Shown one piece after another: positions 5,944 to 15,008 of a DNA stretch of 23,268 nucleotides. The translations under genes and the position numbers were made by a program. The notes below the pieces were generated by a model, which was given only the letters and a program-made list of their open reading frames with translations, was not told the DNA's origin and searched no databases. Each line of letters begins with the position of its first letter. The stretch's first letter is position 1. The stretch is from a virus, in IMG/VR virus record IMGVR_UViG_3300029268_000137, positions 1-23,268 of that record. One strand, 5' to 3'.

Positions 5944-6220
5944 TCATTTTGTGTAAATTGTACATCTTAGTGTAAAGTCCTGAAAATTCACAATTAAGAC
6001 TCAATTCAATAGCCTTACACGCATTATCAATTTGTCTATCTGTGAACAATAAATCTTCACCCCAATTAAAACGATTTTTGTTACCAAACATGAATTCACC
6101 TTGTTCGAGATATCTTTTTTGTTCACACCCAAATTCGAATGCTTTCCAAAGTAAATCAAATTCTTCTTTGGTAAATTTTACCCTGATGGTTATATTGTAA
6201 TCAAATCCTGTCTTTTCCAT
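5876..6220 (-). CDS. Unknown protein, apparently frame-broken in its 3' third
   Basis: ATG 6220, TGA at 5876, 114 residues as written. It begins MEKTGFDYNITIRVKFTKEE and contains a helical core (FDLLWKAFEFGCEQKRYLEQ). Not recognised. It is preceded by a Bacteroidetes-type promoter (TAATTTTG at 6265-6258). The likely intended product switches frame near the EEYK residues and ends at 5800 (see that entry). Confidence 0.65.
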   Translation of the reverse strand: MEKTGFDYNITIRVKFTKEEFDLLWKAFEFGCEQKRYLEQGEFMFGNKNRFNWGEDLLFTDRQIDNACKAIELSLNCEFSGLYTKMYNLHKMIVEEYKRITENTQSFTNNNRSI

Positions 6221-6257
6221 TTTCTTTTATATATTTAGTTAAAGTTATTTGACAATA

Positions 6258-6289
6258 CAAAATTACAACAATTATTTAAATAAAAAAAA
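6258..6289 (-). promoter_or_regulatory. Bacteroidetes-type promoter for the gene at 5876-6220
   Basis: Minus strand: TTTTTTTTATTT (6289-6278), a 12-nt spacer, TAATTTTG (6265-6258), ATG 37 nt downstream. Further upstream (6290-6395) I see no gene, only a short inverted repeat TACCAT/ATGGTA near 6316-6334 that could contribute to ending the 6396-6722 transcript. Confidence 0.6.
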
Positions 6290-6395
6290 CTTTTCGGAAA
6301 AACATTTATATATATACCATAAATGCGATGGTAGCATAAAAGTAATGTGTTTTATTTTTCCAATGAAAAGATTCTGTTCAAATCAGACCATTCGC

Positions 6396-6722
6396 TCAAA
6401 TTTTAGGAATATATTTAAAATTCACACCATTACTTACCATTCCCCAGTGTGGAATAGATTCATTTATTCTTCTGAAACCAAATTTTTCAATACTATTAAA
6501 AATAAATTTCTCAACACAACACACATAAATAATCTTATCTCTGTGATTATTTACAAGTTCCCCGAATAAAATATTAAAGTAACCATTTCCTCTGAAAATC
6601 TTATTAATGAATGTTCCCATCAGAACAATTTCATCATCAATTATTTTGTATTTTAATTCACCAATTTCTTTTTCATTATCATCAAATAAAACAATGGTTT
6701 CAATATTATGTTCAATTTTCAT
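6396..6722 (-). CDS. GNAT-like N-acetyltransferase (small)
   Basis: 108 residues from ATG 6722, ending in TGA. An N-terminal beta-rich half (KEIGELKYKIIDDEIVLMGT, residues 18-37) is followed by KIFRGNGYFNILFGEL (41-56). This fits the acetyl-CoA pyrophosphate-binding motif R-G-x-G-x at the start of the GNAT helix. Then come IIYVCCVEK and FNSIEKFGFRRI, like the late GNAT strands and helix (neighbour strand then 'FYxKxGF'). It is shorter than a full GNAT domain (about 140-150), so it is minimal or divergent; the substrate is unknown. Its ATG overlaps the stop of the kinase gene by 11 nt, so the two should be translated from one transcript. Confidence 0.5.
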   Translation of the reverse strand: MKIEHNIETIVLFDDNEKEIGELKYKIIDDEIVLMGTFINKIFRGNGYFNILFGELVNNHRDKIIYVCCVEKFIFNSIEKFGFRRINESIPHWGMVSNGVNFKYIPKI

Positions 6723-7197
6723 TCCATGATGTGACTATTTTGAAACCTTCTTTTGGAAGATTGATTAATGACTCCATATATCTATTATATTGTGAGTCGA
6801 TAATTTCAAATGGAACATTCGCCCTATCAATTCCATTTTCAATATCTTTTCTAATTCTTTGTTTAGCTTCTTCACGAGAAACATAAAATACGAGTGCTAT
6901 TTTTTTGAAATCCACTTCATCACTAACATCATCCACAAATGGGGTTCTATATATGGTATCAATATTTGTTGCATCCAAAACGACATTTTTACCTTTTTTT
7001 AAGTTATCAATTGTCAAAAGTTTCACAAATTGAAAAACATCAGAATTCTTGGATTGATTATTTATACTTCCGGTTAATTCTCTTCTGATTTCATCTGGAG
7101 AAATAACAACAGTATTTTTCCATTTTGGTTTGTTGTTTTTAATCCAAGTCGATTTTCCTGATCCTGAAATTCCTAAAAGAAGCACCAAATTTGCCAT
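6712..7197 (-). CDS. P-loop polynucleotide-kinase-like protein
   Basis: 161 residues from ATG 7197. Walker A GISGSGKST is at residues 9-17, SPDEIRREL (33-41) carries the acidic residue at the position of the T4 Pnk general base, and LDATN is at 74-78. An Arg-rich lid REEAKQRIRKDIENG (108-122) and VPFEII (128-133) follow. This matches the 5'-kinase domain of T4-type polynucleotide kinase (AAA_33/zeta-toxin-like kinases). The 3'-phosphatase half of T4 Pnkp is absent. Likely role: 5'-phosphorylation of RNA or DNA ends in repair. A longer frame opens at 7248, but the conserved promoter element (7231-7224) lies inside that extension, and MANLVLLLG starts right at the first core strand, so I chose 7197. 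Confidence 0.8.
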   Translation of the reverse strand: MANLVLLLGISGSGKSTWIKNNKPKWKNTVVISPDEIRRELTGSINNQSKNSDVFQFVKLLTIDNLKKGKNVVLDATNIDTIYRTPFVDDVSDEVDFKKIALVFYVSREEAKQRIRKDIENGIDRANVPFEIIDSQYNRYMESLINLPKEGFKIVTSWNEN

Positions 7198-7223
7198 ATT
7201 AAATTCTTTAAAGTTTTCGATTA

Positions 7224-7257
7224 CAAAATTACTATATTTATGTTTCATAAAAAAATA
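7224..7257 (-). promoter_or_regulatory. Bacteroidetes-type promoter for the kinase/GNAT-like pair
   Basis: Minus strand: ATTTTTTTAT (from 7257), a 15-nt spacer, then TAATTTTG (7231-7224); ATG at 7197 lies 26 nt downstream. It decides the start of the kinase gene because it falls within the longer alternative frame. Confidence 0.6.
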
Positions 7258-7258
7258 T

Positions 7259-10200
7259 TTAGAATTTTATTATATAAAATCTACCAGAATCAATGATATA
7301 ATAACCATAATCTGTTGTGAAATATTTATAATCCAAACTATTAAAATTACTATTTACCAACATAAAAGCCTTACCTTCATTATATTTGAACAATTTATTA
7401 TTTACAAACCCCAAACCATAATCATTATAAGATTGTGTTTCAATATACATATATGGGTCTACACTTATGTCAACATTGAAACTATATGATAATAAATCTC
7501 TTTTATATAATTCGTGATATTGAACTGGTTCCAATTCATTTGTTGTTTCGTTTAGTTTGAATGTTTTTATTTTCGCTGTCCAGTAATCTAGCATTGTACA
7601 TCCAGTAATCATTCTAAAATTGACTGTCATTAAATAATCAGTTCCGGTATTTAATGTTTGAATATAATCGAAATTGATAGCGTTTACTTGTTGTGTAACT
7701 GATACTTTTTTAAGATAAGTTGCAGAATTATAATTCATATACATTGTTGTTCCAACTTCGGCAATACCAGTTAAATCCATAATATTTGCAGATAATGGTA
7801 TTATATTTTTTCTTAACCATTTAACAAGACCAGTGAGTTTTATTTGAACTTCATCCAATGAATATAAATTTACATAGGTTCCATCAAAATCTGTTATTCT
7901 ATATTGTAAATTAAATAAGTTTGTTTTCTTGTAATTAAGTGATGATGGTTCATTTGATGTCCAACCCGGAACATTTCTATCAAAAATATCTTGAATCAAA
8001 ATTTTATTTAATTTTCCAAATAATGGTGATGTTTTTTTAATATTTCTATAATATTCATAAAGTTCCAGATTATCAAAACCAAAATAATGAATCGCGTTGA
8101 TTAGTGCTTTATAAGAACCTATATAATTATAAATTTCCGGATATACAGATAATAATTCTTTTCTTTTCCTATTTAAAATAGTAAAATCTATACCAGCATC
8201 TTGAATATCTGTTTCATCAAATATTGGATATGAATCAATACCAAAATCAGCACCAAGTAATTTTAAATGTTGTTCAAAACGTTCATCTTCTACTTCTGTT
8301 TGACCATATAATTGTATAGTCACGATTAAAGATGGTTCCACTTTTAATACAAATTCATAAGTTTTTCCACTCAATGATGTGTCAAAATATGATATATTTG
8401 TATCTAATGTTATTACATTCCTTGATATATCAATTATTTTATAAATTTCATAATTATCACATAAAGTTTCACCAGTAATTGTTATTTCATAAAAATCCAT
8501 TGAAATATTTTGACCAATTTCAAATCCATATGTTTGTGGATTATCTTCACTATCATATTTATAAATTGCAAAATTTTGAAAATCAAAAAATGGATTTGTT
8601 GTTATATATTTGATTGTATTACCACTTATTAAAAAGTTATTTGTTGTTGATGTGGTTCCAGAAAAAGTTGTATATTCGACTTGTTCAATTTTCATAGTAT
8701 CAATTACAACACCCTCATCTGGTGAATTAAATCCCAAAAATATTTCTAAAGGAACAGGATGATAATCATAAAAATTATTAGAATTATATTCTTCTAATGG
8801 ATATAAAAGTTCATCAAATATTGTTTGTTGATATTCCGGGTTTGATATTTCTTCCGGATTTGTATTTGGTTCACTTTTTAAAAATACTAAATTTGTATAA
8901 TCGGAGTTAAATAAAGGTTTTGGACCAGTATATGTTAAATTACCATTCGATGCTAATTGATCACCTGAATAATCATAAAAGAAAATACTATTATCATAAG
9001 GATCATTCCAACTCATTCTATAATAGACATCTTTATTATATGTCCCCCTTGGTTTTCTTAAAAATTCATTTATAGAAATGTGTAATAATTTATTATATTC
9101 ATAAAAAAATGGTCCTTGATAAGATAATTGAATTGTATTTTCTGTAAGTCTCAAAATATTATATTGTTTATTATTTAATGTGTGACTAGTACCACTAACC
9201 GAAATAATCATTCCGGTTGTTAATTCATAATTATATGTACTACCAGTTACCAAATAAAGTTCATTACCCGATATAACAAGAGTGTGATTAGTTATATTTT
9301 CAACCATTCTATAAGTAGAATAAGAATTAACTTTCACTTCCAAATTTACAATTTCAACATTTGGAAATTGTCCTTCTAATGTTAAAGTATATCCACTTGT
9401 TGTACTCCCACTACTTAATGTTATACCTTTTTTATCAAACATTACATAATATTTATTGATAAATCCATTTATAGTATCAATTGTAAAATTACCCGATGTT
9501 CCAGCGGGTATTCCAACTAAATTAACAAACCAACTACTATAATTACCACTACCACTGGTTGATGTAATATTGACTACAAATTTACCATTTAAAGAATCAT
9601 ATGATGTTATATCACCAATCATAAAATTAGTATCATCATAAGATATAATAATTGTTTGTCCAGTAAAATTTGAAGATTCATAAGATAAACCAGTACCACC
9701 AGTAAAGGATGTAGTTCCGGTTTGAATTGTTAAATTTGTTGTACTGGTTGTACTATATTTAGACATCGGTACATAATAATCATCTTGATCAATTGTTAAA
9801 TTTATTCCGAAATTAAGTGAATCCCTTTGGAGATCAAAAAGAATTGTATTTTTAAAATTTCTAGCTAATTTACTAGTTTCAAAAAGTTGTATTTTTTCAT
9901 TAGTTAATTGTTCATCTACACCAAAATAAAAAACATCGGTTACACCAGTAGTTGTTCCACTATAATAATCTAAAGTATGACCAACATTAAGTGGAATACC
10001 ATCTATTTTTGCAGAACAAGAAAAATATTGATTCCAGTTCCAATCCAATCCATCAAAAATAAGATAATTTTGATCACTATGCCAATGATATGCATCAAAT
10101 CCATATCTATTAAACATATTTCTATATTTGTTTCTTAAAGCTGTAATTGTATTTTCATAAAAATATGTTGTATTACCGGAATTTAAAATTTCCTGACTGA

Positions 10201-11521
10201 TATTTATTTTATTTGTAGTTGAAAAACAAACAGTATATCCACTCCAATAATCGGGTGTTGAAACCGCCCCTTGACTAGCATATAATTTTTTTATTTTCCT
10301 CGAATTTAAAACTTTATCTATTTGATATGAATAACCACTTTCTGTTATTATATATCCATCGACATTTAATCTATTACCTAGTATATCTAATATTTTAAAA
10401 GTTCTATTATTATGAAAAGTATAACCAGATAAGTTTGGTATTGCTGTAAATTTTATATTATCATTGTAAGTATATCCGGTAAACCCACTAGCTATTTCAA
10501 TATAATTTAATCCGTTTAATGTATAGAAACTACAAAAATCTGTTGTGAGTGTTTGTTTATCATAATATCCAGTAATTGTAAAAGTTGGATTATTAGGATC
10601 AATATAATTACCATTGACATCTTCAAAAATAATAGTTTGTCCGGTTGATGTGAAATCAATATTTGTATTAATACCATTTACAAATTCAATTGTTGTTCCA
10701 GTATAACTAGAATTATTATAGGTTATTTTAACGTCACCCTCATAAAGTTCAGGTCGTTGTGTGAACAATTCTATTTCCATAGTTAATGTACTCCCTGTTA
10801 CCTGTGGTGTAACACCACTTAAAATGAAATCAAAAGTTCTATTTCTTAATATTTCATAATTATTATAAGTATAAACACCATCATTTGTAGTACTATTAAA
10901 AACTGTTAATTTTTTTTCTTTATAATAATTAAGGTTGTTAATATCAACTAATTTTTGATTACCATAATCCGGAACTTTGATAATATTATAACTTGATAAT
11001 GTACCACCGGAAAAATAAGTAAAATCAAATGTACTATTATCTGTTTTTGTTTGAACCAAAATAGCATTTTTTCTGGAACCCAACACATTGAAATATGTCG
11101 TACCACTTGGAACAAAATCCAAATTTCCAACCCCTGTTCCAACAACATTATTAAAACCAACAACCTGACCAATTAAAAATTTCTTATCAAAGTCTGTACC
11201 AAATATCCATTTTGAATAAAATTTATCACTGGAATTGACTTTTGTTATTTTAGTAATGGTTTCATTTTCAAATGATTTTGCTACGAATGTCATTCCACTA
11301 TAATTAAAAAGTTGTGATTCACGTAGATCAAAGATATCTTCGAAATTATAAGACTTAACATCTTCGAATGTATAAATACATAGTGTTCTAAAAGTATCAC
11401 TACTATTTTCATCAAAAAATATTTTTCCTGACCAAGTGTTTCCACTCGGATCATAAACGAAATTGTATGGATATCCTTCCTTATTGAAGAACATTAAAGT
11501 GTCAAATTTTGTTGAATTCAA
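7259..11521 (-). CDS. Giant tail/baseplate structural protein (1420 residues)
   Basis: A single uninterrupted 1420-residue frame, rich in Thr, Ser, Tyr, Asn and Gly and in beta-strand patterns. A Tyr/Gly/Thr-rich stretch spans roughly residues 120-1050 and looks like a chain of beta-sandwich or fibre domains. Near residues 1115-1165 a helical segment stands out (KRKELLSVYPEIYNYIGSYK followed by ALINAIHYFGFDNLELYEYY). It resembles the 'G-xx-AL---l-lG----v-ew' core of P2 gpI-like baseplate proteins, so I infer a baseplate attachment part. There is no signal peptide. The start is TTG: an A-rich leader like that of the 14893 gene abuts it and no ATG lies upstream in frame; the next ATG is residue 10 (11494). 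It follows the fibre gene by 18 nt. The specific family is not recognised. Confidence 0.75.
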   Translation of the reverse strand: MNSTKFDTLMFFNKEGYPYNFVYDPSGNTWSGKIFFDENSSDTFRTLCIYTFEDVKSYNFEDIFDLRESQLFNYSGMTFVAKSFENETITKITKVNSSDKFYSKWIFGTDFDKKFLIGQVVGFNNVVGTGVGNLDFVPSGTTYFNVLGSRKNAILVQTKTDNSTFDFTYFSGGTLSSYNIIKVPDYGNQKLVDINNLNYYKEKKLTVFNSTTNDGVYTYNNYEILRNRTFDFILSGVTPQVTGSTLTMEIELFTQRPELYEGDVKITYNNSSYTGTTIEFVNGINTNIDFTSTGQTIIFEDVNGNYIDPNNPTFTITGYYDKQTLTTDFCSFYTLNGLNYIEIASGFTGYTYNDNIKFTAIPNLSGYTFHNNRTFKILDILGNRLNVDGYIITESGYSYQIDKVLNSRKIKKLYASQGAVSTPDYWSGYTVCFSTTNKINISQEILNSGNTTYFYENTITALRNKYRNMFNRYGFDAYHWHSDQNYLIFDGLDWNWNQYFSCSAKIDGIPLNVGHTLDYYSGTTTGVTDVFYFGVDEQLTNEKIQLFETSKLARNFKNTILFDLQRDSLNFGINLTIDQDDYYVPMSKYSTTSTTNLTIQTGTTSFTGGTGLSYESSNFTGQTIIISYDDTNFMIGDITSYDSLNGKFVVNITSTSGSGNYSSWFVNLVGIPAGTSGNFTIDTINGFINKYYVMFDKKGITLSSGSTTSGYTLTLEGQFPNVEIVNLEVKVNSYSTYRMVENITNHTLVISGNELYLVTGSTYNYELTTGMIISVSGTSHTLNNKQYNILRLTENTIQLSYQGPFFYEYNKLLHISINEFLRKPRGTYNKDVYYRMSWNDPYDNSIFFYDYSGDQLASNGNLTYTGPKPLFNSDYTNLVFLKSEPNTNPEEISNPEYQQTIFDELLYPLEEYNSNNFYDYHPVPLEIFLGFNSPDEGVVIDTMKIEQVEYTTFSGTTSTTNNFLISGNTIKYITTNPFFDFQNFAIYKYDSEDNPQTYGFEIGQNISMDFYEITITGETLCDNYEIYKIIDISRNVITLDTNISYFDTSLSGKTYEFVLKVEPSLIVTIQLYGQTEVEDERFEQHLKLLGADFGIDSYPIFDETDIQDAGIDFTILNRKRKELLSVYPEIYNYIGSYKALINAIHYFGFDNLELYEYYRNIKKTSPLFGKLNKILIQDIFDRNVPGWTSNEPSSLNYKKTNLFNLQYRITDFDGTYVNLYSLDEVQIKLTGLVKWLRKNIIPLSANIMDLTGIAEVGTTMYMNYNSATYLKKVSVTQQVNAINFDYIQTLNTGTDYLMTVNFRMITGCTMLDYWTAKIKTFKLNETTNELEPVQYHELYKRDLLSYSFNVDISVDPYMYIETQSYNDYGLGFVNNKLFKYNEGKAFMLVNSNFNSLDYKYFTTDYGYYIIDSGRFYIIKF

Positions 11522-11539
11522 TTTTTTAATTTTTATTTT

Positions 11540-14500
11540 TTATATAAATTCTATTGTTCTCCAAAGATTAGAAGTTTGAATTGGGGTACATAAGTATATT
11601 TTGTTGTTACTTGAGGTATATAACATTACTAAATATCCTATATCATATGTACTCGCATTCCCCAATGCATTTTGTAAATTAACTTGATTGAGTGTAGTCC
11701 AAGAAGAAACTGTTATTATTCTTAATTTAATAGCACCAGATGTTTCAACTAATGTTACAGCGGTATCTCCCAATCTAATTTTATTTGATGCATTAACAAC
11801 AGCATTGGCACCAATTGCAGTGGCGTTGGATAAACCATCATTGCTCACATTTGCTGAACTGCCGATCGCTACATTATTATTACCATTTGTATTAACTGAA
11901 AGTGTCGAATTACCGATTGCTACATTATTATCACCTTGGATATTAAATGATAGTGCCAAATTACCGATTGCTACATTATTACTTCCAGTAGTATTATTAT
12001 AAAGTGATTGATAACCAAATGCGGAATTTCCACCCCCATCAGTATTTTGATGAAGAGATTGATAACCCAAAGCTGAATTATTATCAGCTGTTGAAGAATA
12101 AAGTGATTCAAAACCAATTGCGGTATTTCCAAAAGAATCTCTACTCAAAAAAAGTGAACCAAAACCAACAGATGTATTTTTAATACCTGTTGTAAGATTT
12201 AACATGGAATTTGCACCAATCGAAGTATTATAAGCATCTGATAAACTATTATAATTGAAAAGTGATCGATAACCAATTGCAGTATTATAACCAGATTGTG
12301 ACGATTTATTTAATGATTGTGATCCAATTGCAGTATTACTTTGACCAACTGTATTGGTTACAAGTGATTGATAACCAATAGCAACATTGTGTGAACCCGA
12401 AGAATTATTTTCAAGTGATGATGATCCAATAGCAGTATTATAACCATTAAGTGTTTCAACAAGAGATCGATATCCAATAGCTGTATTATCACTTGAAGTT
12501 AAATTAGTATAAAGTGAATAATTACCAATTGCTGTATTTTGATAACCGTTTGTATTTGAAAAAAGAGATTGATGACCAACAGCTATATTATGATAACCAT
12601 TTTGATTCAATCTAAGTGATTCATATCCTAACGAAGTGTTGTATGTACCATTATTAGAATAAAGAGAATATGATCCTATTGATGTATTATATGATCCAGT
12701 AGAATTAGTATAAAGTGATTGAATACCAAAGGCTGAATTTCCAGTTCCAGTAGAATTAGTATAAAGTGATTGAAAACCAAAGGCAGAATTTCCACCTCCC
12801 GTAGAATTATTAAAAAGTGACATAGAACCAAAAGCGGAATTTCCAGCACCAGTGGAATTAAAATAAAGAGATTTAAAACCAAATGCTGTAGAATTATCAG
12901 CCGTATTTAAATAAAGTGCTTGATAACCAAAAGCTGAGATTTGACTTGTTGTTAAATTGCTATAAATAGTTCCAGAACCAAATGCAGTATTATATTGTCC
13001 ACTAGTATTAGAATAAAGAGATTGATAACCGAATGCTGAATTGTAATTACTAATATTATTATATAAAGATTCAGAACCTATTGCCGTATTACCATGTGCC
13101 GTGTTTAAATAAAGAGATTGAAACCCTATAGCTGTATTATGTTCACCATTATAATTCGTATAAAGAGATTGATAACCAATAGCAGTATTTTTATTACCAG
13201 AAACATTTAAACAAAGAGATTTATAGCCAACGGCAATATTTTCATAACCAATTGTATTATTTGAAAGTGATCGTGAACCAATTGCCGTATTATAACTACT
13301 AGAAGTACTGTTATAAAGTGCATAACTGCCGACTGAAGTATTTTCGTCACCTGTTTGATTTGAATAAAGAGATTGTTCACCAATTGCAGTATTATAATCA
13401 CCTGACGTATTAGTGTATAAAGAGTTAGAACCAATTGCTGTATTATAACTACCATCTGTATTATTAAGCATAGACTGATAACCAATTGAAGAATTTTCAA
13501 CTCCACTAATATTTTTATTAAGAGATCTATATCCTAAAGTAGAATTAAAATTACCTGTGGAATTAGTAAAAAGTGATTCATGACCAACTACTGAATTATA
13601 ACCACCAGACGTATTTGTATATAAAGACTTAAAACCAATTGCTGTATTCCAACTACCATTCGTATTAGAAATCATAGATTGATAACCCATTGATGTGTTT
13701 TCAGTTCCAGTGGTATTATTATTAAGTGATTTCGTTCCAAAAGCAGAATTAAAACTAGCTGTAGTATTATAGAAAAGTGATTGATATCCAAAAGCTGTGT
13801 TTTCAGAACCACTAATATTTTTATCAAGAGATTGAAATCCAAATGCTGAATTATATTCACCAATAGTATTAAAATAAAGTGACGTATAACCAAATGCAGA
13901 ATTTCCACTACCTGTAGTATTTGAATTAAGAGATTGAAAACCAAATGCTGAATTATAATTACCAGTAATATTATTATAAAGTGAATTTGAACCAACCGCT
14001 GAATTTTTTTGACCACTGGTATTATGATATAAAGAAAGATAACCAATTGCAGTATTGGACTGACCAGCATCATTATAAGTTAAAGAATTAACCCCCAAAG
14101 CTGTATTATATGATCCTTCATAATCCGAACCTGTTACATATTCACCTCCACCACCAATCCATATATTATTACCATACCCACCATTTGCCAGACTAGAAAA
14201 TAAAATTTCAGTTCCATCTGTATTTATTTTCATTTTTCCATTAATATTAAGTATAGAATTTGGTTTTTCCCAATTCAATTCAGATACCGCATTATATCCA
14301 TATCCTGAAATATTAGTACTATCTCTCCATATTAAATTATAATCATTACCAAGTATAGGTAAAAAACCAGATGTACCACCAGAACCGGAAGTTCCAGATG
14401 TAGCAGATGTTCCACTAGATCCACTAGTTCCTGATGTTCCCGAACTTCCACTAGTTCCTGATGTTCCGGATGTTCCAGAACTACCACTTGTTGCAGAAGA

Positions 14501-14893
14501 TCCTGACGTACCACTAGTTCCTGATGTTCCCGAACTACCACTGGTTCCACTGGTTCCACTGGTTCCAGAACTTCCCGTCCAATCTGATCTTCCACTAGAA
14601 CCACTAGAACCACTCGTTCCACTAGAACCATGATTTCCCCTAATACCGGACGTTCCACTTGTTCCAAAACTAGAAGTACCACTTGAACCACTTTTTCCAC
14701 TAGTCCCACTAGTTCCATTTATAACACTAGTAACACCACTTTGAATATATGAAATGTTACCATATTCATCCATTTGTGCCAACGAACCAGTTAAATTTGT
14801 ATTTCCAGATGTATCATAACCCAATAAAACCCACCCCTCTCTTGGTCTGTCTATTTCATTAAAATCTTGCACTTTAAGTTTAAGGATACTCAT
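11540..14893 (-). CDS. Repeat tail fibre with TSG-triplet stalk and 45 head repeats
   Basis: 1117 residues. An N-terminal cap (1-59, possible attachment domain with GWVLLGYDTSG at 20-30) is followed by a collagen-like but proline-free stalk of TSG/SSG triplets (about 60-176). A short linker (177-262) leads to about 45 tandem 17-residue units of consensus NTAIGYQSLYxNTTGxY (263-1022), and then a C-terminal domain starting with ATAIGANAVVNASNKIRLGD. The S-x-A-x-G rhythm and the IRLGDT cap are those of left-handed parallel beta-roll heads of YadA-type trimeric adhesins. The protein is expected to be a trimeric fibre displayed on the tail. TTAATATATA (14923-14914) and an A-rich leader precede it. 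It is divergent from the plus-strand island. Confidence 0.85.
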   Translation of the reverse strand: MSILKLKVQDFNEIDRPREGWVLLGYDTSGNTNLTGSLAQMDEYGNISYIQSGVTSVINGTSGTSGKSGSSGTSSFGTSGTSGIRGNHGSSGTSGSSGSSGRSDWTGSSGTSGTSGTSGSSGTSGTSGTSGSSATSGSSGTSGTSGTSGSSGTSGTSGSSGTSATSGTSGSGGTSGFLPILGNDYNLIWRDSTNISGYGYNAVSELNWEKPNSILNINGKMKINTDGTEILFSSLANGGYGNNIWIGGGGEYVTGSDYEGSYNTALGVNSLTYNDAGQSNTAIGYLSLYHNTSGQKNSAVGSNSLYNNITGNYNSAFGFQSLNSNTTGSGNSAFGYTSLYFNTIGEYNSAFGFQSLDKNISGSENTAFGYQSLFYNTTASFNSAFGTKSLNNNTTGTENTSMGYQSMISNTNGSWNTAIGFKSLYTNTSGGYNSVVGHESLFTNSTGNFNSTLGYRSLNKNISGVENSSIGYQSMLNNTDGSYNTAIGSNSLYTNTSGDYNTAIGEQSLYSNQTGDENTSVGSYALYNSTSSSYNTAIGSRSLSNNTIGYENIAVGYKSLCLNVSGNKNTAIGYQSLYTNYNGEHNTAIGFQSLYLNTAHGNTAIGSESLYNNISNYNSAFGYQSLYSNTSGQYNTAFGSGTIYSNLTTSQISAFGYQALYLNTADNSTAFGFKSLYFNSTGAGNSAFGSMSLFNNSTGGGNSAFGFQSLYTNSTGTGNSAFGIQSLYTNSTGSYNTSIGSYSLYSNNGTYNTSLGYESLRLNQNGYHNIAVGHQSLFSNTNGYQNTAIGNYSLYTNLTSSDNTAIGYRSLVETLNGYNTAIGSSSLENNSSGSHNVAIGYQSLVTNTVGQSNTAIGSQSLNKSSQSGYNTAIGYRSLFNYNSLSDAYNTSIGANSMLNLTTGIKNTSVGFGSLFLSRDSFGNTAIGFESLYSSTADNNSALGYQSLHQNTDGGGNSAFGYQSLYNNTTGSNNVAIGNLALSFNIQGDNNVAIGNSTLSVNTNGNNNVAIGSSANVSNDGLSNATAIGANAVVNASNKIRLGDTAVTLVETSGAIKLRIITVSSWTTLNQVNLQNALGNASTYDIGYLVMLYTSSNNKIYLCTPIQTSNLWRTIEFI
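11828..14107 (-). repeat. About 45 tandem 51-bp units encoding 17-residue head repeats
   Basis: Reading the protein I count about 45 consecutive units with N-[ST]-[AS]-[IFV]-G-x-x-S-L-x-x-N-x-[ST]-G at 17-residue spacing; a few have 16 residues and one has 19. At least one higher-order duplication is visible. Units 8-11 and 12-15 correspond one to one (for example SLNNNTTGTE/SLNKNISGVE, then GYQSMISNTNGS/GYQSMLNNTDGS, then SLYTNTSGGY/SLYTNTSGDY), implying a 204-bp block was copied. Such arrays change length by recombination. Confidence 0.85.
14366..14716 (-). repeat. TSG/SSG triplet-repeat stalk region
   Basis: About 117 codons encode Gly at every third position with Thr/Ser in the other two, interrupted by short irregularities such as GIRGNHG and GRSDWTGSS. 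At the DNA level the run is built of ACTAGTGG-, ACCAGTGG- and ACATCAGG-type 9-mers and is richer in G and C than the rest of the gene. Similar GGTACTAGTGGT and GGTCCTAGTGGA codons appear in the portal-like gene at 15791-15858. Confidence 0.85.
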
Positions 14894-15008
14894 TTTATTT
14901 TTATTTTTATTTTTATATATTAAAAATTCAACAACCGTTTTCTATTATGAAAAAGATTTTAAACTTTTTTTGTTTTTTATTTTATACATTAAAAATATAT
15001 TTAAATTA
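14894..15008. promoter_or_regulatory. Divergent intergenic region between fibre gene and plus-strand island
   Basis: 115 nt, almost pure A/T. On the minus strand TTAATATATA (14923-14914) lies 20 nt before the fibre ATG and is a candidate late-type TATA element. On the plus strand TTTTATACATTAAAAATATA precedes the DUF1599 gene. A plus-strand TTG at 14970 opens the frame earlier, but the ATG at 15009 is the better start. Confidence 0.45.

Noticed and set aside
6249-6569. 106-codon plus-strand frame
   Set aside because: Mostly antisense to the GNAT-like gene and crosses a recognised minus-strand promoter; composition is Asn/Phe-rich noise.
7198-7248. 17-codon N-terminal extension of the kinase (start at 7248)
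   Set aside because: The conserved promoter box lies inside it, and the P-loop core strand begins right at the ATG at 7197.
11688-12002. 104-codon plus-strand frame
   Set aside because: Antisense of the last head repeats; open only because the repeat lacks stops in that frame.
12676-14718. Several Leu/Ile- or Val/Glu-rich minus-strand frames inside the fibre gene
   Set aside because: They are alternative-frame translations of the 51-bp head repeats and TSG repeats; periodicity alone keeps them open.
11540-14893. CRISPR array (regular repeats every 51 bp)
   Set aside because: The repeats are coding, degenerate at the DNA level, without unique spacers, and encode a continuous protein repeat.
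14970-15008. 13-residue hydrophobic extension at the start of the DUF1599 protein
   Set aside because: It would need a TTG start; the ATG at 15009 fits the family start better.
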